Below, in pieces: positions 1-12,158 of a stretch of DNA of 64,000 nucleotides. Position numbers and translations under genes: made by a program. The notes under the pieces are model-generated. The model saw only the letters and a program-made list of their open reading frames with translations, did not search any database and was not told the origin of the DNA. The first letter of the stretch is position 1; every line of letters starts with the position of its first letter. Source of the DNA: Nemania diffusa (lineage: Eukaryota > Ascomycota > Sordariomycetes > Xylariales > Xylariaceae); assembly GCA_038501195.1 (NCBI GenBank), contig JBBPUQ010000002.1, positions 1,488,001-1,552,000 on the forward strand, in the 5' to 3' direction.

Positions 1-2727
1 AGCCGATAGCAGTTGTCTGGATTGGTTGAGGGAACAAATAAGGGGGTAATCAAATAATGTGAAGAGGGCTGTTTAAGATCTAAGAGATAGCTACAGAGGT
101 GCTGATACTGATCGATAAAGTAAATAATAACAAAAGGGTTACGTGTCCAAGTTATGTGAACGCTTAGCTGCATCCCAATCCCCTATGCGTCAGAGTAAAG
201 AGGCATGTCGCTTTGTTTGGGGTATAACTAGCGATGTCGTAGGTAGCTTAGCACCATTTTGTTTACCAGTACCGCTTTGCTGAGCTAGATATGTATGTAC
301 AAGAATGTTGTATGCCTAGTGTATAGCTTCGTGATCGGTCATCGCCGAGAAAGCCCCCCGTTTTAGTATATCTCGTACCGAGCAGTTCTCGGTCGAGAGA
401 TAGGACGTAGAACGCATAAGTCAATCAACTGCGGAGGAATGTGTAATTATTATGCTAGTAGCTGTAAATAAAATCTAACTAATCTCTTTGGTTTGAAGAT
501 CCTTAGTTTACTTCGATCCTCTGACTTTTATTTTTCAAACCTGACGGTCTGCTACTCTATTGCCATTGTCTCCCCTCTTCCCAAGACCGCACCTACAAGG
601 CAGGGAGCCCCCGCCGCGAGGATTCCCATAGATTCACCAAATATCCTTTTCTCCTAGTGAGCCGCATCTATTTCGCGGACTCTTTCCGATCGGCAGACGA
701 TCAGTCTTCCAGGCTCCCAGGCTTATTCATCAGTGGGAAAGATGGGACAAGTTAGCTTGATCCTACAAACTAGCGAGTCTAAGGTTTTTCTGAACTGGCA
801 CCTATGGTAGCACAACATTCTTATCACGGACACAGGCACTTTCCTTTTGGGGCTCGTATCGGGCGAGGCAGCCATACCCAACAGCTCACCTCGCCATCAA
901 GAATATACTCTAGTTTGTCAAACAGGTGTCTACGAGCTCTTTCGTGTATTCTCCACCATGCAGGCGGGGCGATTAAGCTTAAATTCTCTTGGTTATTAGA
1001 ACGATTCTGAGCACTTAAGACTTCTAGTAAACAAATAACGCTCTTCGAGGCCACTAGATTCTTTACAGTCACTTAGAACTTCCACGGGGTCCCTTGATAA
1101 GTCACACACATCTCCCAGAAGTTTGGGGGTCGCGGAGGAAATGTGATACACGAAGGAGTGGCGAGAAAATGATAGACCCAAGGACCCTCCTGTCGGGTTC
1201 TCAGGTGTCGCAGTACAGAAAAAGAGGATTTGGTATCTGGTATTAGTCGTCATCGGGACATTACTCAGCTCCGAAAGCGGTCTAGTATATGGAAGCGTTT
1301 GATTGTAAATATTTGCATACGTACGTTAAGTAGCTCGTTTATGTATCCCAGGGTGTGGTTCAGAGATCTGTATCCTATGATTGCTTTTTTAGATACCTAC
1401 CTGGAACAGTTTCATTACATTAGAATGTATAAGTAGGTAGTTGGCCGTCGCACCTATAGCTAGCATTGCTTGTATTACGACTGCTCTCTTTTCATTCCAT
1501 ATATATGTTTTCGTACGCAAAAATAATTTTGAATTGTATGGCTTCATGTGGTTGCAGTCGTCTCGTTGGGCGGTTCACAAAATTTGAGTGATACATATAT
1601 GAGATAGGCTTGTCTAGACAGGACCCCATCGTCCATGTTTCATGTCCTTCTGGCTGGTACATACGCTCATTGGTACAGGGCTGATGGCGAATCGCTAAAA
1701 ATAGAGCCGTACTAATAACACTAGTAGTGTTCTGGAAAGGCGCTAGCTTTGTCTAAATTTCTAGGTTACCTACAGAGTAGGTAGTATGTATTGCTGCTCT
1801 GGATGGTAGGCATTTGCGTAACGTCGATAAGCTTAATTTGAATGTTTCGACCTGAAGTTATAAGCTGCACGCAACTCCTATGTGACCTGTCGCCTTTGTT
1901 AACAAGAGATGTCCATAGCACATCTGAAATATGGCTCAGACTAGTTTTGTTTCATGGCCCCAGCTTTTCGTCCCAAGCTGGCCGTCGCCTCTTTTAGCAC
2001 ACGGGGCTACTAGTGCCGACCAATGAGTGGCCCGGTAGCCCCCCTTAATTGGTTAATTGATCCTAAAAGGTGGAAATACCTACAGGGTCTTGACTGCAGA
2101 CGACGCTACGAAGTTCGGGATCTACGCGTAGATAGTACCTTCCTAGAGTGTTAGTGCAAGAATACAGAATACCGGTAGGTAACACCGCCAGCAGGTAGCA
2201 CAGCACAGCACAGCTTTCGCTTCGCTTCCCAACACCTCCTTCACCCGACTCCGCCCCTTCGCGGCAATATCTCACTTCGACATGTGTGCCAAGGCAGCGA
2301 CCATGTCCCTTCAGTGACCTGTCGCCATCCTGGTTTTGTCGCAGTCACCTCCGTCTTCAACCTGACTGTCAGCTGTTTGTCTCGACAGGATAGAGCAGAC
2401 CCCTTTTGTCCCCCAGCAAGCAAACAATACCGACCGACGGAACACCGTGTCACCACACAATGGAGTAGGCAGAGGAAATAATACCATCGTTGCTTGACCT
2501 TTGCCAATAAATTAATATATTATTGATCATCGATGCCACGAGATATACCGACTACCGCTTACACAAAGACGGCACATGTAGTTTGACAGTACGATAATGG
2601 ATTGAAGCGCGCTCGAATCCTGCCAAGCTTGACAATCCTTCGGACGTCGTATAATCTCTCTGTTGCTAACGGCAGTTCGTTGTCAGCCGAATTCAAAGGA
2701 GATATTCATCGTTGGGAGCGCGTCGCG
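1..2727. other. Intergenic, no gene seen
   Basis: I find no convincing coding region here. The open frames are short (under 90 codons), overlap each other on both strands, start mostly at non-ATG codons and lack exon-like joins. The DNA is A/T-leaning with scattered TAGGTA/TACCTA strings. The last few hundred bases should contain the promoter and leader of the F-box gene that follows. Confidence 0.6.
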
Positions 2728-5700
2728 ATGGCATCGCCTATACTTTCTCCATCTCCATCTCCGTCTCCGTCTCCACCTCCTCTATCATCACCATCGCTAT
2801 CACCATCGCCGTTGCCATTTCCTTCAGGCGACCAGAAACCTCCGTTGACCTTCAACCGACCCGGCTCTCTGGCCTTCGAGAATCTCCCGGACGAAATCGT
2901 AGAGCAGTGAGCATGCCTCAGTCTACTTTGCCTGATGGTGATTCTGACAGATAACTACAGTATCTTGCAACTAACCGACCCCGATTGTTTCGCTTCCCTC
3001 GTGCTTCTTAATTCGAGGTGGAGGCGCATATCTCAGCAAGCCCATCTTTACGCCTACCACCTCTCACGATGCCCCTCTTACGCTACGAGTCACCCTCCCA
3101 TCCCCACGACGTCGATCAACGATGATGCGTTGCCGAAACTACGCCGGCTGTTTGCCCACGAAGTGAAAAGGAACCTCTTCGAAGCCTATCTGCGACCTAG
3201 GAAGACTACTGTCAAGCTGATTTCTAATTCCATTAGTTCGTCATCCGCGCCCGGCGGCGAAGGCATGCAATTCAATCCCTCGCCCCGGGGCCATCACCTC
3301 CTCGCTTATAACTCGTCTCGAATCTATGTGCTGGATGTTAGAGGCCCCGGTCTGGCTGTGAAGCGCGAGCTCAAGATTCTTCGTCGCCCTGTTTCGACGT
3401 GTATCGTGGACGATGGTAGTTTTCTGGCTGTCTTGTCAACCGACATGCAGGTTGACCTCTACGACTTGAATCAAACTCCGCCTCGTAGGAAACAGTCTCT
3501 TATCCTCGACAACACACCCCGAGCTATGACCTTGTCTCCTTGCGGTCGGGTTTTGGCTGCTGCGTATGAGGGTGGTATAGAAGTTTCCTCTCTCAACCCT
3601 GGCGCGCTTGCAACTGAACGTAGGGCTGTCAAATGCGAAGGCGTAGATGCGCTGGCTTTTTCTCTCGATGGTACACAACTTTTGGGTACTACCACAGCGT
3701 CCACAACTCCGAATACTGTTATTTTAACAGCGCCGTACTATGACCCTGGTGGCCAGTTGGCAAACGACGATATCAGCGCTTTGTGGACAACCTCTATTTT
3801 ATTTCCGAACACCAGTCGCGACTGTAGCCATGCCGTACTTTTACAGGAGTCAAGTTCGATGGAGGCAACATGGGCATTCACGTACGATAGGAGCTTTGAG
3901 ACGTTCCGCGCTGTGCGGATAGATGATCTTCGTAACGGTACTACGTACTTCACAGGCCCTGTCCCGGACGCAGCTTCACCTGGACCACTGTTGCCATGCA
4001 CTCTACCTGCCGCCAACTATCAGGGAGACCTAGTTTCTGCTGGGTTTCAGGGTAAGCATATTTGGCTTTATGGTGTACCTGAGGATCTGGAGGCTATGCC
4101 GGACGCTCACCATCCAGTGGAGTCGTCTACGTTACCTGCCCTCCATCGTCGAAGCAGTGGACACTCTGTTCGTTCGCCCTCGCGGATGCAGGAGACTAAT
4201 GGCGGCCGAGTTCCGCAATGGCAGATTCTCTGTGATAAGCTGCGTAACACCTTTGTTAGTGGGCGGATGATTGCTGAATCAGGTGGTGTCAGCAACGTTA
4301 AATGGGTTTCAGGCTTTGGCGATTCATCCCTTCAAGAGCGCCTGATCATCGCATCAAAAGGAATTGTGCCCCATAGGCAAATAACAGAAGAGGAGGGCAT
4401 TGATTTTGTCGATGGTGGGCGAATTGCTATTCTCGATTTCGACTATGGCTTGGAGAATGGTGAGGAGGAAGAGATCACTATTGAGGTGGGTACAATAGAG
4501 CCTGAAGCCCTCGAAGAAGAACTTCGAGACATAGACACGGAAGTTGCTATTGTCCGTAGGAGGACGGTGGCTCAGCGTAGAGGAAACCGAAGTAGTATGA
4601 TGCGCGCTGCTACTACTTCTAATCGTCGATCCGAGGCTTTATTCCGGCCGCCTGCTGCCGAGGAAGATATGGAGGACCCCCTCATCCCCAGGCGTATGAT
4701 GACCGCTCGGGATGGCTCTAGATCCCCTGTTCCTGATACTCTAGATGATGTATCTTTGGAAGAAGCCCAGGAAGCACTTGACGCTCCTTATACACATGCT
4801 AGCCCGCGGTCGGGTACAACCCTACGCAGAGCTGCAACTGCTGCCGCTGTAAACCGTCAGCGCAACCCTCGGCCGCCAGCTGCTGGCCATGTTGAGTACA
4901 GGCGAGCCGATGGTAGGGCAGAGCATCCCCATGAAAGCGATGCGGATAACTGGGTACCCCCTCCCCCTCCATATTCTAAAGACGACCCAGTAGTAGACTT
5001 GCCGTCTTTTTTGCGACATACCCCTATTCCTGGAATGAGAGGCGTGTCTCGAAATTCTACCACCTTTTCCGACATACCGCCAGTGCCGCCACTGCCTAGT
5101 GTACTGCCGGTTCCCAGGATCCCTCTAGCCAGCATAACATCTACAACCAGTCGCCCTGAATTACCACGCATTCACACCTCTGCCCTGAAGGAACAACCGA
5201 GGCAAGTCTCCGGAAGTAGTATCATATCACAGCGGACCACACCCGATCTCATTCAACGGACAGGGGCCCAACCTGCTCTAGGGCCAGGCGCCTTTACGCA
5301 AAATAGGGAACCACAACACGAAGATATTGATGATGAGGATATCTATGGTGCTTCTCCCATTGGGACACCTTCCCCCGAGGGCTTAGCACCAGAGGCGCCG
5401 TTTATGTCAACGCCAACTACGGAACGCGACCGCCCTTCTGCTGGGGCTGAGTCGTTTCCAATGCAGTACACACCTGATTCGTCTGGATCCGTGCCTCCTA
5501 GAGAGGATGTTAGCTCGGGCTCGACTCCGTCATATGGCCCGGCCTTTCGCAGTCCTCTATCACCTACCAGTGGTCCGATGCTACAAGATCAACTTACTGG
5601 CGGTGAAGATATGTCCGAAGCTCCAATACCTCGTCGATTACAGAATGCGTCAACATGGCCAAGAGCACCTGGTACTACGTCGTTCGCATCGGCACCGATG

Positions 5701-6426
5701 CGTGCTGGTTATCCCCACTCCGCACCACCCACAAACATGAAAATCGAAGAATTGATAGCAGCCTCACCACCATGGGTGACGAGGCTAGAAGAGACACTGA
5801 ATTTAAATTTACAGAATAGATGTAACGGCATCGACACACCTCATTCCACATCAGATAATATACGAATGGCGCGGATGGCTGCTAGTGGTCGTGATGATTA
5901 TGACCATAGCCCGCGACGATTTAGTAGGCTGCCTCAACCACGCCCTCCGTCCCCTCCAGAGCAACCACTTATTATCAGCACGCCGACAGGAGTAGCTGGG
6001 GCATTTGACGTATCTCAACCAAGCATAGTCGGCCGCCCCCACAGTCCAGTGCTTCACGCGCCAGTCCCTCGCCACCCACGGCCAACTCCCGGAAACCCCT
6101 TGAATCGGCCCACGGCTGAGCGGCTGGAGACTATTACGGTTACTGGGTCTAGGGCAGAGCCTGGTGTTAATACAGAAACAACGAGGGGTCCCTACTCCCA
6201 ATACTTCTTGCGTAGCCGCGCTAGTGTAAGTCGCCGCCCAAGCCGGGCTCGTCGGGGTGCTCTAAAAAACCTCCAAGATGCTAGAGAGAGGGGTTGGACG
6301 GGACGCAAGAAAAAGAAGAAAGCGCAAGAGCAGGAGACGGCAACATCTACGGGTTGGACAGATGTTCCCTTGCCATCAGATGGGCAGCCGGCTCAAGTCA
6401 AGGAAAAGAGGTGTATAGTGATGTAA
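2728..6426 (+). CDS. F-box protein with beta-propeller-like region and C-terminal CaaX box
   Basis: Two exons, 2728-2906 and 2961-6426, give 1214 residues. The 54-nt intron (GTGAGC...CTACAG) sits inside the F-box; splicing restores LPDEIVEHILQLTDPDCF (about residues 50-68), a classic F-box start. F-box proteins bind Skp1 in SCF ubiquitin ligases and recruit substrates. Residues from about 150 to 480 contain repeated hydrophobic strands with WD-like spacing (for example MTLSPCGRVLAAAYEGGIEV), consistent with a divergent beta-propeller. The remaining roughly 700 residues are Pro/Ser/Thr-rich and probably disordered. The protein ends KEKRCIVM, a cysteine-aliphatic-aliphatic-Met box preceded by basic residues, which predicts farnesylation and membrane attachment. 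I chose the ATG at 2728 because the frame runs straight into the F-box; an in-frame codon at 2602 is a less likely start. The substrate is unknown. Confidence 0.85.
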
Positions 6427-7421
6427 GGAGCTATGTATATATGTTATAACGACCGGGAACGACCAAACGTTTTATTAACTCCCCACATGGAACGCGCCTT
6501 CACGCTCCGGAAGTCTGGACGGCGTCATATTGTGCAATTGGATCGAAATTGGCGATACCTAGCTATTGGGTTACTACAACTGGAGTCGAAGAATATACGG
6601 AAACGGCTACACAGGAGAAGCCACGAAGCGGACTATCTCTGGATTGTGGTATGCAAAATAGTGGACTTTCTAATGATTTGGGTATGTCAGTATGTATGAA
6701 GTCGCTCGCTATCTACCTAGGTGCGTAGATTTCTCCTGATGAAATGATAGAACCAAAAAAAAACACTTGAAAATATGCCTATGCCTTTGCAGAAGGGTCC
6801 ACATGAATCCTAATATAATATTATGAAATTTACTTGCCATTATGTTCCCCACTAGCCTAGATAAACGAATTGGTTAGAGAGGCGACAGCGACCCAACGTG
6901 GACTAAGACCATATAACTGAGTCACAGAAGAAATAGATACACGCGTCTATCAGTTCTTCACAGTAGGGCAAGATTCATTAAAGCCTTTATTTATTGGATT
7001 TCATTTGATTTTATGAGGTCGAACTGTCTTTCGCACATAGTACTAGCTCATAGATATGGGAATAATTGAAGAACTGAGGATCTTTAATCCAGTCTGTGTA
7101 CGAATATCATCTCTGGACACCAACGCCACAGCTGATTTTAACCGAACTACCTCTGAATATAAACTCGAAAAAACAACGTTAACGCCGGGCTATGCAGTAC
7201 GCCCTCCTCTCGCGACAGATGTAATCATTGGGAGGGGGGAGTGGGGTATTGTAGAACAGTACACAAGTAGCTGCTTCAAGGTCTTTCTTCGTCTTTTCGC
7301 CTTTTTTTCCTTTTCTAACATGGTTTGCTCTTGCTCAAGGGAGAATTTCGAGATCTAATTCCGTTGTGTGCACGCAAGTCGTAGCCCTTGTATATTAGAT
7401 TTCTCTTAGGTACATCCACGT
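6427..7421. other. Intergenic between convergent genes
   Basis: This stretch lies between the ends of the convergent F-box and TAF3-like genes and should hold both 3' untranslated regions. Open frames at 6433-6699 and 7056-7358 have no recognisable protein features and no upstream splice partner, so I do not call them. Confidence 0.5.
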
Positions 7422-8309
7422 TCATTCGAAGGTCATCATCTCGACCTCCTCGTCTGCGAGCGAACTAAGCCCCGAGCTCGGTGGTCGTGAATCGTTATCG
7501 TCGTCTCCTGTGGGCTGAGGGTCGGGTGGCCGCAGTGACGCCTCTCGCATCCTAGCCGCCCACGCAGCAAGACTTGTGTCAGGTCCCCCCTCTATCAGCA
7601 CCTCGCCGTGGTCGATGCTGCGTCCTAGGATAGTGCCGGCGTACTTTGAATCTTGATCGGTCTTGTTATGTTTCCTTTTCAATGCTGTTGAAGAATAAAT
7701 CAGTTAGAATTGTTGATTATTGAACCCTTGGGTCGTTACAAGAGGTAAACGAAGCCACAGATATGAGAACTTACCATCTAGGTAGTCTGATGGTCTCTCC
7801 TCCACTAGGCCCTCTTCTCCTTCAGCGCCTGTTGCTATGGCGCCTGGCGGCGCGACAACGCCCGCGATCTTGCGTATGCGTAGGTTCTTGCGGCCCATGG
7901 CCCAGCGGATGAACTCGTCGACGCCAGACGTATCCTCCATCTCATCGTCATCCTCTTGTAGCGTCTCGTCGCTGTCCGCGGCGTCGGCATGGCTGAGACG
8001 ACGACGCTTGGCTGGCGGCGCCGGGGTAGCGCCGGGTGAAAGAGCGCCGCACTCTTCGAGCGCGAGCCGCACGTCGACGACGTCAGGCGTGCCTGGAGGC
8101 CCGAGGTAGTTATTCGACGTTGCGTGCTCCGCCGTCCGCTTGGCGATGATGTAGAGGTACTGGCCCGCTATCTCGGTAAGGGAGTCGATGGTGCTGGGCG
8201 TCGACGCGTAGTAGCCTTGCGCGCGCAGGATCTGGAGGATGGCTGGTCGCAGGAGAGCGAGGTGGAACTCGGAGGGCGTGTACAGCCGGTGGCCGTTGTA
8301 TGATGCCAT
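7422..8309 (-). CDS. Bromodomain-associated histone-fold protein, TAF3-like
   Basis: Exons 8309-7775 and 7684-7422 (90-nt intron, GTAAGT...CAACAG) give 265 residues. The N-terminal 75 residues (MASYNGHRLYTPSEFHLALL onward, then RPAILQILRAQGYYASTPST and a helix ending AKRTAEHA) match the bromodomain-associated histone fold (Bromo_TP) found in TAF3 and TAF8, which pair with TAF10 in TFIID. A basic KRRR cluster and an acidic stretch (EDDDEMED) follow, then a conserved-looking segment around residues 150-215 and an acidic tail ending VEMMTFE. No PHD finger is present, unlike animal TAF3, so a compact fungal TAF3 is my best guess; TAF8 is the alternative. The start at 8309 was chosen because the fold begins directly there; the frame stays open upstream to 8396 but that part looks like leader. 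Its neighbour across a 1.2-kb divergent promoter region is TAF7. Confidence 0.75.
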
Positions 8310-9474
8310 GGCTTCGATCGTGGGCCACCTTCGACTAGGTAGGTGGGTGGCCCGTACTGGCGGTCTAGAGACTTTGACGACGGAAAAGGTAGCCAAGCTA
8401 CTAGATACGTGCCTCTCTAAAGGTAGATGTGGGAGGATGAGTGACGAAAGGAAATACGCATGGTGGCCAGCTCACAGGGGTCTGGCGCAAACCTAGGAAT
8501 TGACTCTGTGAGCAAATCTGTAGTCAATTAATTAGGTACCTACGCGTGAATCATAAGTGAGGTAGGTTGTTCGGCAGCAGCACTTTGAAAGGTTGCTTGG
8601 TAGCGAGGCCCCACTAAGTAAAAACGGTGGGGCAGCGGCACCTTTTCGATCGCCTTTTGATCTCCACTGCCGCTACTGTACGTAGGTGTACAAAATATGG
8701 GGGGTACTTCTCCTATCTCAAAAAGGTACCTGGAGATCTGATCAGTGAGTTTACGGTTGTGTACACTGTTGAACGTAAAACTGGGAAATTGTTATATACT
8801 GTAATCCGTCTGTACTTGATTGCTACGTAATACTATCCAATACAGTATTTGAAGCTAATAAATTCTAAAGTCACTCTACCGCGATTGAGTAACCTTATAC
8901 TCTAAACGTAGACGTACAAGCCAGAAAGTTGACCCCTTGTAATCTGGATATTAGGTACTTACAGTACGTAGGCGCAACTTCCCCACACCTAGATTTCTCC
9001 ACCATCTACCTGGTACCTACGCGTGTTACCTAGCAGCTAGCTCTACCAAACAACCTTGCGCCGACCAACCTTACCTGCAAACCTACGACATTGGAACTGG
9101 ATGCGTCGATTCTCGACCTACAAATACAACCTACCTCTTCTCATCTCCGCCACTTCCTCCCGAAGTGTAAGGCGCGCAATTCGGGCACTAATTGTATTCT
9201 CATACCGAGTGTACACTAACTACATACTGCCAAACTCTGTTCGAACTACTGCTACGGGCCTGTCACCTGTGGACTTGTGGCTCGCATCTCCGCAACCAGT
9301 TGAGATCTTGCCAGCAATCTTCTCATCATCAAACTCGACTGGTGCATCACCAACAGTCTTCAGCCTGTCCATATTCAACGCAACTTCCTCTCACATTACA
9401 CCACATTGCATCGCATCGCATCACACCACAATAAATCGCCTCCCGTTACGATTCATCCGAACCCTATCTACGCG
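8310..9474. promoter_or_regulatory. Divergent promoter region between the two TFIID-subunit genes
   Basis: About 1.2 kb separates the starts of the TAF3-like and TAF7 genes, which point away from each other. The side next to TAF7 is pyrimidine-rich (repeated CACATTACACC and CATCGCATC strings up to 9430), typical of fungal leaders. An open frame over 9056-9505 starts at a non-ATG codon and overlaps the TAF7 start, and I take it as leader sequence. No specific factor site can be supported. Confidence 0.5.
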
Positions 9475-11049
9475 ATGGCTTCTATCAACGCCAAACCTAC
9501 TCTGAAGGTGAATACAAATCACCACCAGATGCCTCCCCCGTCTGTAGCCTCTGCAACCCCTGCGACCGAGAACCCGAGGCCTATCCTCAAGCTCAATACG
9601 AGCTCGAGACAGTCCTCTTTCAGCGGCGATACACCCTCTACGGAGAAAAAGATCAAGATTAAGATCAACAGCCAACCAGGCACGCCGCTCCCGACACCAG
9701 CCCATATACCAAGCGCTATGAAGACTAAGGCTGGGAGAACTTCCAAACCTACCGCGAAACTCACGGAATCCAAGAAACGCGGCTACGATAGTGACGAAGA
9801 CACGCCATTATCCGTCGCCCGATCCGATGGCCGCCCTCAAAAAGCCATCAAAATTACCGGTAAAAGCACCAGCAAGACGAAACCCAACCCTACTACCCGC
9901 ACAGTCAACACGCCTGTTAGCGCCATCAGACTTAAGTCTAAGGGAGAGCAAATTACGCACAGGCCCGGCGATGCGTACGACTCCGAGGCTAGCGATCGCG
10001 AAGCCGATCCTCAACGAGAGAGCAACTTCATTCTTCGTGTTATGGATGGCGAACCTGCAGAGTACCTAAAGAAGGCATTGTCAGAAGGCACGATTGGTCA
10101 ACTTAAAACTAATGGTGGGGCGGATTTCTCCGTGCAATTCATCGATAGTGAGGAGCGTCGAGCGATGGTGATAATCAATGGTATCAGTTATGTTGCTGTT
10201 CTCGTCCAGCTCCCTACGATCACTGAGGCTATGAAAACCTGGGATCGCAAAAACATGATGAAGAACTCGGACATAACTGAAATGTTACTGTGTTTTGCAG
10301 TCGTTAATAGCGAGGACGAAGCCAAAGCAGTACCATTGCCTCCTATGGTAACGAAGAACGACCTTAGGTGGCCTCACGGCATAACGCCTCCTATGCATGA
10401 TGCTCCCAACAGGCGATTTAGGAAGACCTTGTCGGAGAAGCAGTGGGAGCGTACCCAGAATTCGGTGACGAAGCTTCTGGAGGACGATGCGGCGGCAGAG
10501 GAAGTCCGGACCGAGATCATCATGGAGGATGATGGTTATCCTGATTATGATGAAGATGAGGATGCCGAAGGAGAACTCGAACCGGACGATTACTTCGGCG
10601 ACCAGACACAAGACATGGATGTGGATGCTCCAGCAGAGCCGGAAGAAGAAGATCTATTAAGAGAATTCTTGGCGGACGATGAGGAACTTGGAGGTGCTAC
10701 ACCTGCAACACAGCAAGAGGCTCCTACACCTATCACTATGGGTGCAAATACGCCCATGCCTCTTCAAGAAGAACAAGTCTCCGAAGAAGAGGAGGAGGAC
10801 GAAGATGTCTCTGATGAAGACGATGAGGATGATGAAGAGGGTGACGACGACGATAGTGGGCGTGACCGAGAGCGGAAGCAACAGCTCAGCGAGCTTCACG
10901 AGCTTCAAAAGCAGCTACAGGAAGCCGAGAAGAAACTCGCGACAACGACAATGCCTATTCTAAAGAAACGTATCTCTACAGGCATTGAAAGTATTAAGAA
11001 GGAGATCAATGTCAAGAAGGCCGCTCTTGGAATAACGGAAGAAGATTAG
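9475..11049 (+). CDS. TAF7: TFIID subunit TAF7 (TAFII55 family)
   Basis: A single exon from the ATG at 9475 to TAG at 11047-11049 encodes 524 residues. Residues about 180-320 form the TAFII55 N-terminal domain: start ESNFILRVMDGE, centre ERRAMVIINGISYVAVLVQL, then a DLRWPHGITPPMHDAPNRRF stretch and RKTLSEKQWE, all hallmarks of TAF7, the TFIID subunit that contacts TAF1. An N-terminal Ser/Lys/Pro-rich tail precedes it. A very acidic region (residues about 340-460) and a C-terminal coiled coil (about 465-518, ending KKAALGITEED) follow; the coiled coil is typical of fungal TAF7. Oddly, the frame stays open for another 95 codons after the TAG (see the separate entry). The ATG at 9475 is the first in-frame ATG and follows a pyrimidine-rich leader. 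The identification is secure; the exact C-terminus is not. Confidence 0.93.
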   Translation: MASINAKPTLKVNTNHHQMPPPSVASATPATENPRPILKLNTSSRQSSFSGDTPSTEKKIKIKINSQPGTPLPTPAHIPSAMKTKAGRTSKPTAKLTESKKRGYDSDEDTPLSVARSDGRPQKAIKITGKSTSKTKPNPTTRTVNTPVSAIRLKSKGEQITHRPGDAYDSEASDREADPQRESNFILRVMDGEPAEYLKKALSEGTIGQLKTNGGADFSVQFIDSEERRAMVIINGISYVAVLVQLPTITEAMKTWDRKNMMKNSDITEMLLCFAVVNSEDEAKAVPLPPMVTKNDLRWPHGITPPMHDAPNRRFRKTLSEKQWERTQNSVTKLLEDDAAAEEVRTEIIMEDDGYPDYDEDEDAEGELEPDDYFGDQTQDMDVDAPAEPEEEDLLREFLADDEELGGATPATQQEAPTPITMGANTPMPLQEEQVSEEEEEDEDVSDEDDEDDEEGDDDDSGRDRERKQQLSELHELQKQLQEAEKKLATTTMPILKKRISTGIESIKKEINVKKAALGITEED

Positions 11050-11337
11050 GAAATCTTCGTGTCTAGAGAGAAGCGTGCCCGAGTACGGAAGCATCCTGCG
11101 GAGTTGAATGTCAATGGCAACTCGGACTTATCACACGAGGGTCGAATTAGCGCTCTGAAAGCGGACATCGCAAATCCCAAGCCACAGACAGAATCGGGGG
11201 AAGACCTCGGAAACAAGCGAAAACGGGACTCTGGTAGGGCTTTGTCCTCCAGCACCATGAGCGAAGGGAGTGCTTCAAGCGACAAGCCGGACACATCTTT
11301 TGCCCTAGATGAAGATATCGAAAGCCTCTTCGGCTGA
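11050..11337 (+). other. In-frame open extension after the TAF7 stop codon
   Basis: Directly after the TAF7 TAG, in the same frame, 95 sense codons run to TGA at 11335-11337. The translation is charged and protein-like: it starts EIFVSREKRARVRKHP, contains GNKRKRDSG and ends DEDIESLFG. There is no ATG near its beginning, so an independent gene is unlikely. No good intron would skip the TAG in frame: the candidate donors at 10991 and 11011 give frame breaks or weak acceptors. It may be a conditional C-terminal extension reached by stop-codon readthrough or mRNA editing, or a coding tail recently cut off by a mutation. Confidence 0.5.
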
Positions 11338-12158
11338 ATCGAGAACCACCAGTATATGTCGAGGATGACTTGTGTCTCTGATAGATATGTGGCAGCAGCG
11401 GTTACGAAGCAAAGGCAAAGGTGGTTGAAAACAGCGGTTTTTGGGTTATGCACATTTGATTTTTGACATTTCTACGGTTCGGCTGGAAAGCGAGGGACGG
11501 GGTAAAGGCCAAGGAAAACTACATTTGATACCCACTTTGTTTTTAAATCATGTTGCTATTTACTGTATGATTAGAATAAGAGCTTTGCTTTGCTCTATTA
11601 ATGAACCATTCCGCTTGCTGGAGAATCTGTGCCTAGGCCTTATAATGCATTTGGCTACGAATAAGTGCGCTATGGACAATAAGGCAAGGCCTTGAGTCTA
11701 TTGTTGAAGGGGGAGAGGGTCACTCTAGATTTGTTAACCCTGCAAAAATGAAGTTCAATAAAAATTGATATACAATTTCTATGGTACAGCTCTTGAACAG
11801 GAGCTTGCTCTAGCCGGAAGTGTGTATGTCATCTCTCTACACACTATCCGCCTCTAGTTTTGGGTTTGAATATTTATATATACAACACATATACACGAGG
11901 TAGCAAGTTGACAGGCGGCATCCCGCCTCGCCTAACCCTGTTGCCATGTCCTCATTTTTCTCTTTACTCCTAGGTCCGCTCTCTCAGTTGGCAAGGCTAT
12001 TCTTCTCTTTTTAACCTAGAGCGAATACCATGAAGCCGTAATGCACTCCCATCCCAGCCCAGACCTCCAAGCCAGAGGAGCACAAAATATAGAGCGCAGA
12101 GGTGAGAATCCCAGAGATAACTGCCCATTCTCTAATACATGTTTTTTTTTATGGCTCA
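11338..12158. other. Intergenic between convergent TAF7 and mL54 genes
   Basis: This holds the 3' ends of both convergent genes. It is A/T-rich with an AATAAAAATTG stretch near 11757 that could serve polyadenylation. An 84-codon open frame at 11441-11695 has no recognisable features. I see no gene here. Confidence 0.5.

Noticed and set aside
9056..9505. 149-codon frame ahead of TAF7
   Set aside because: Starts at a non-ATG codon, overlaps the TAF7 start in another frame and consists of pyrimidine-rich leader.
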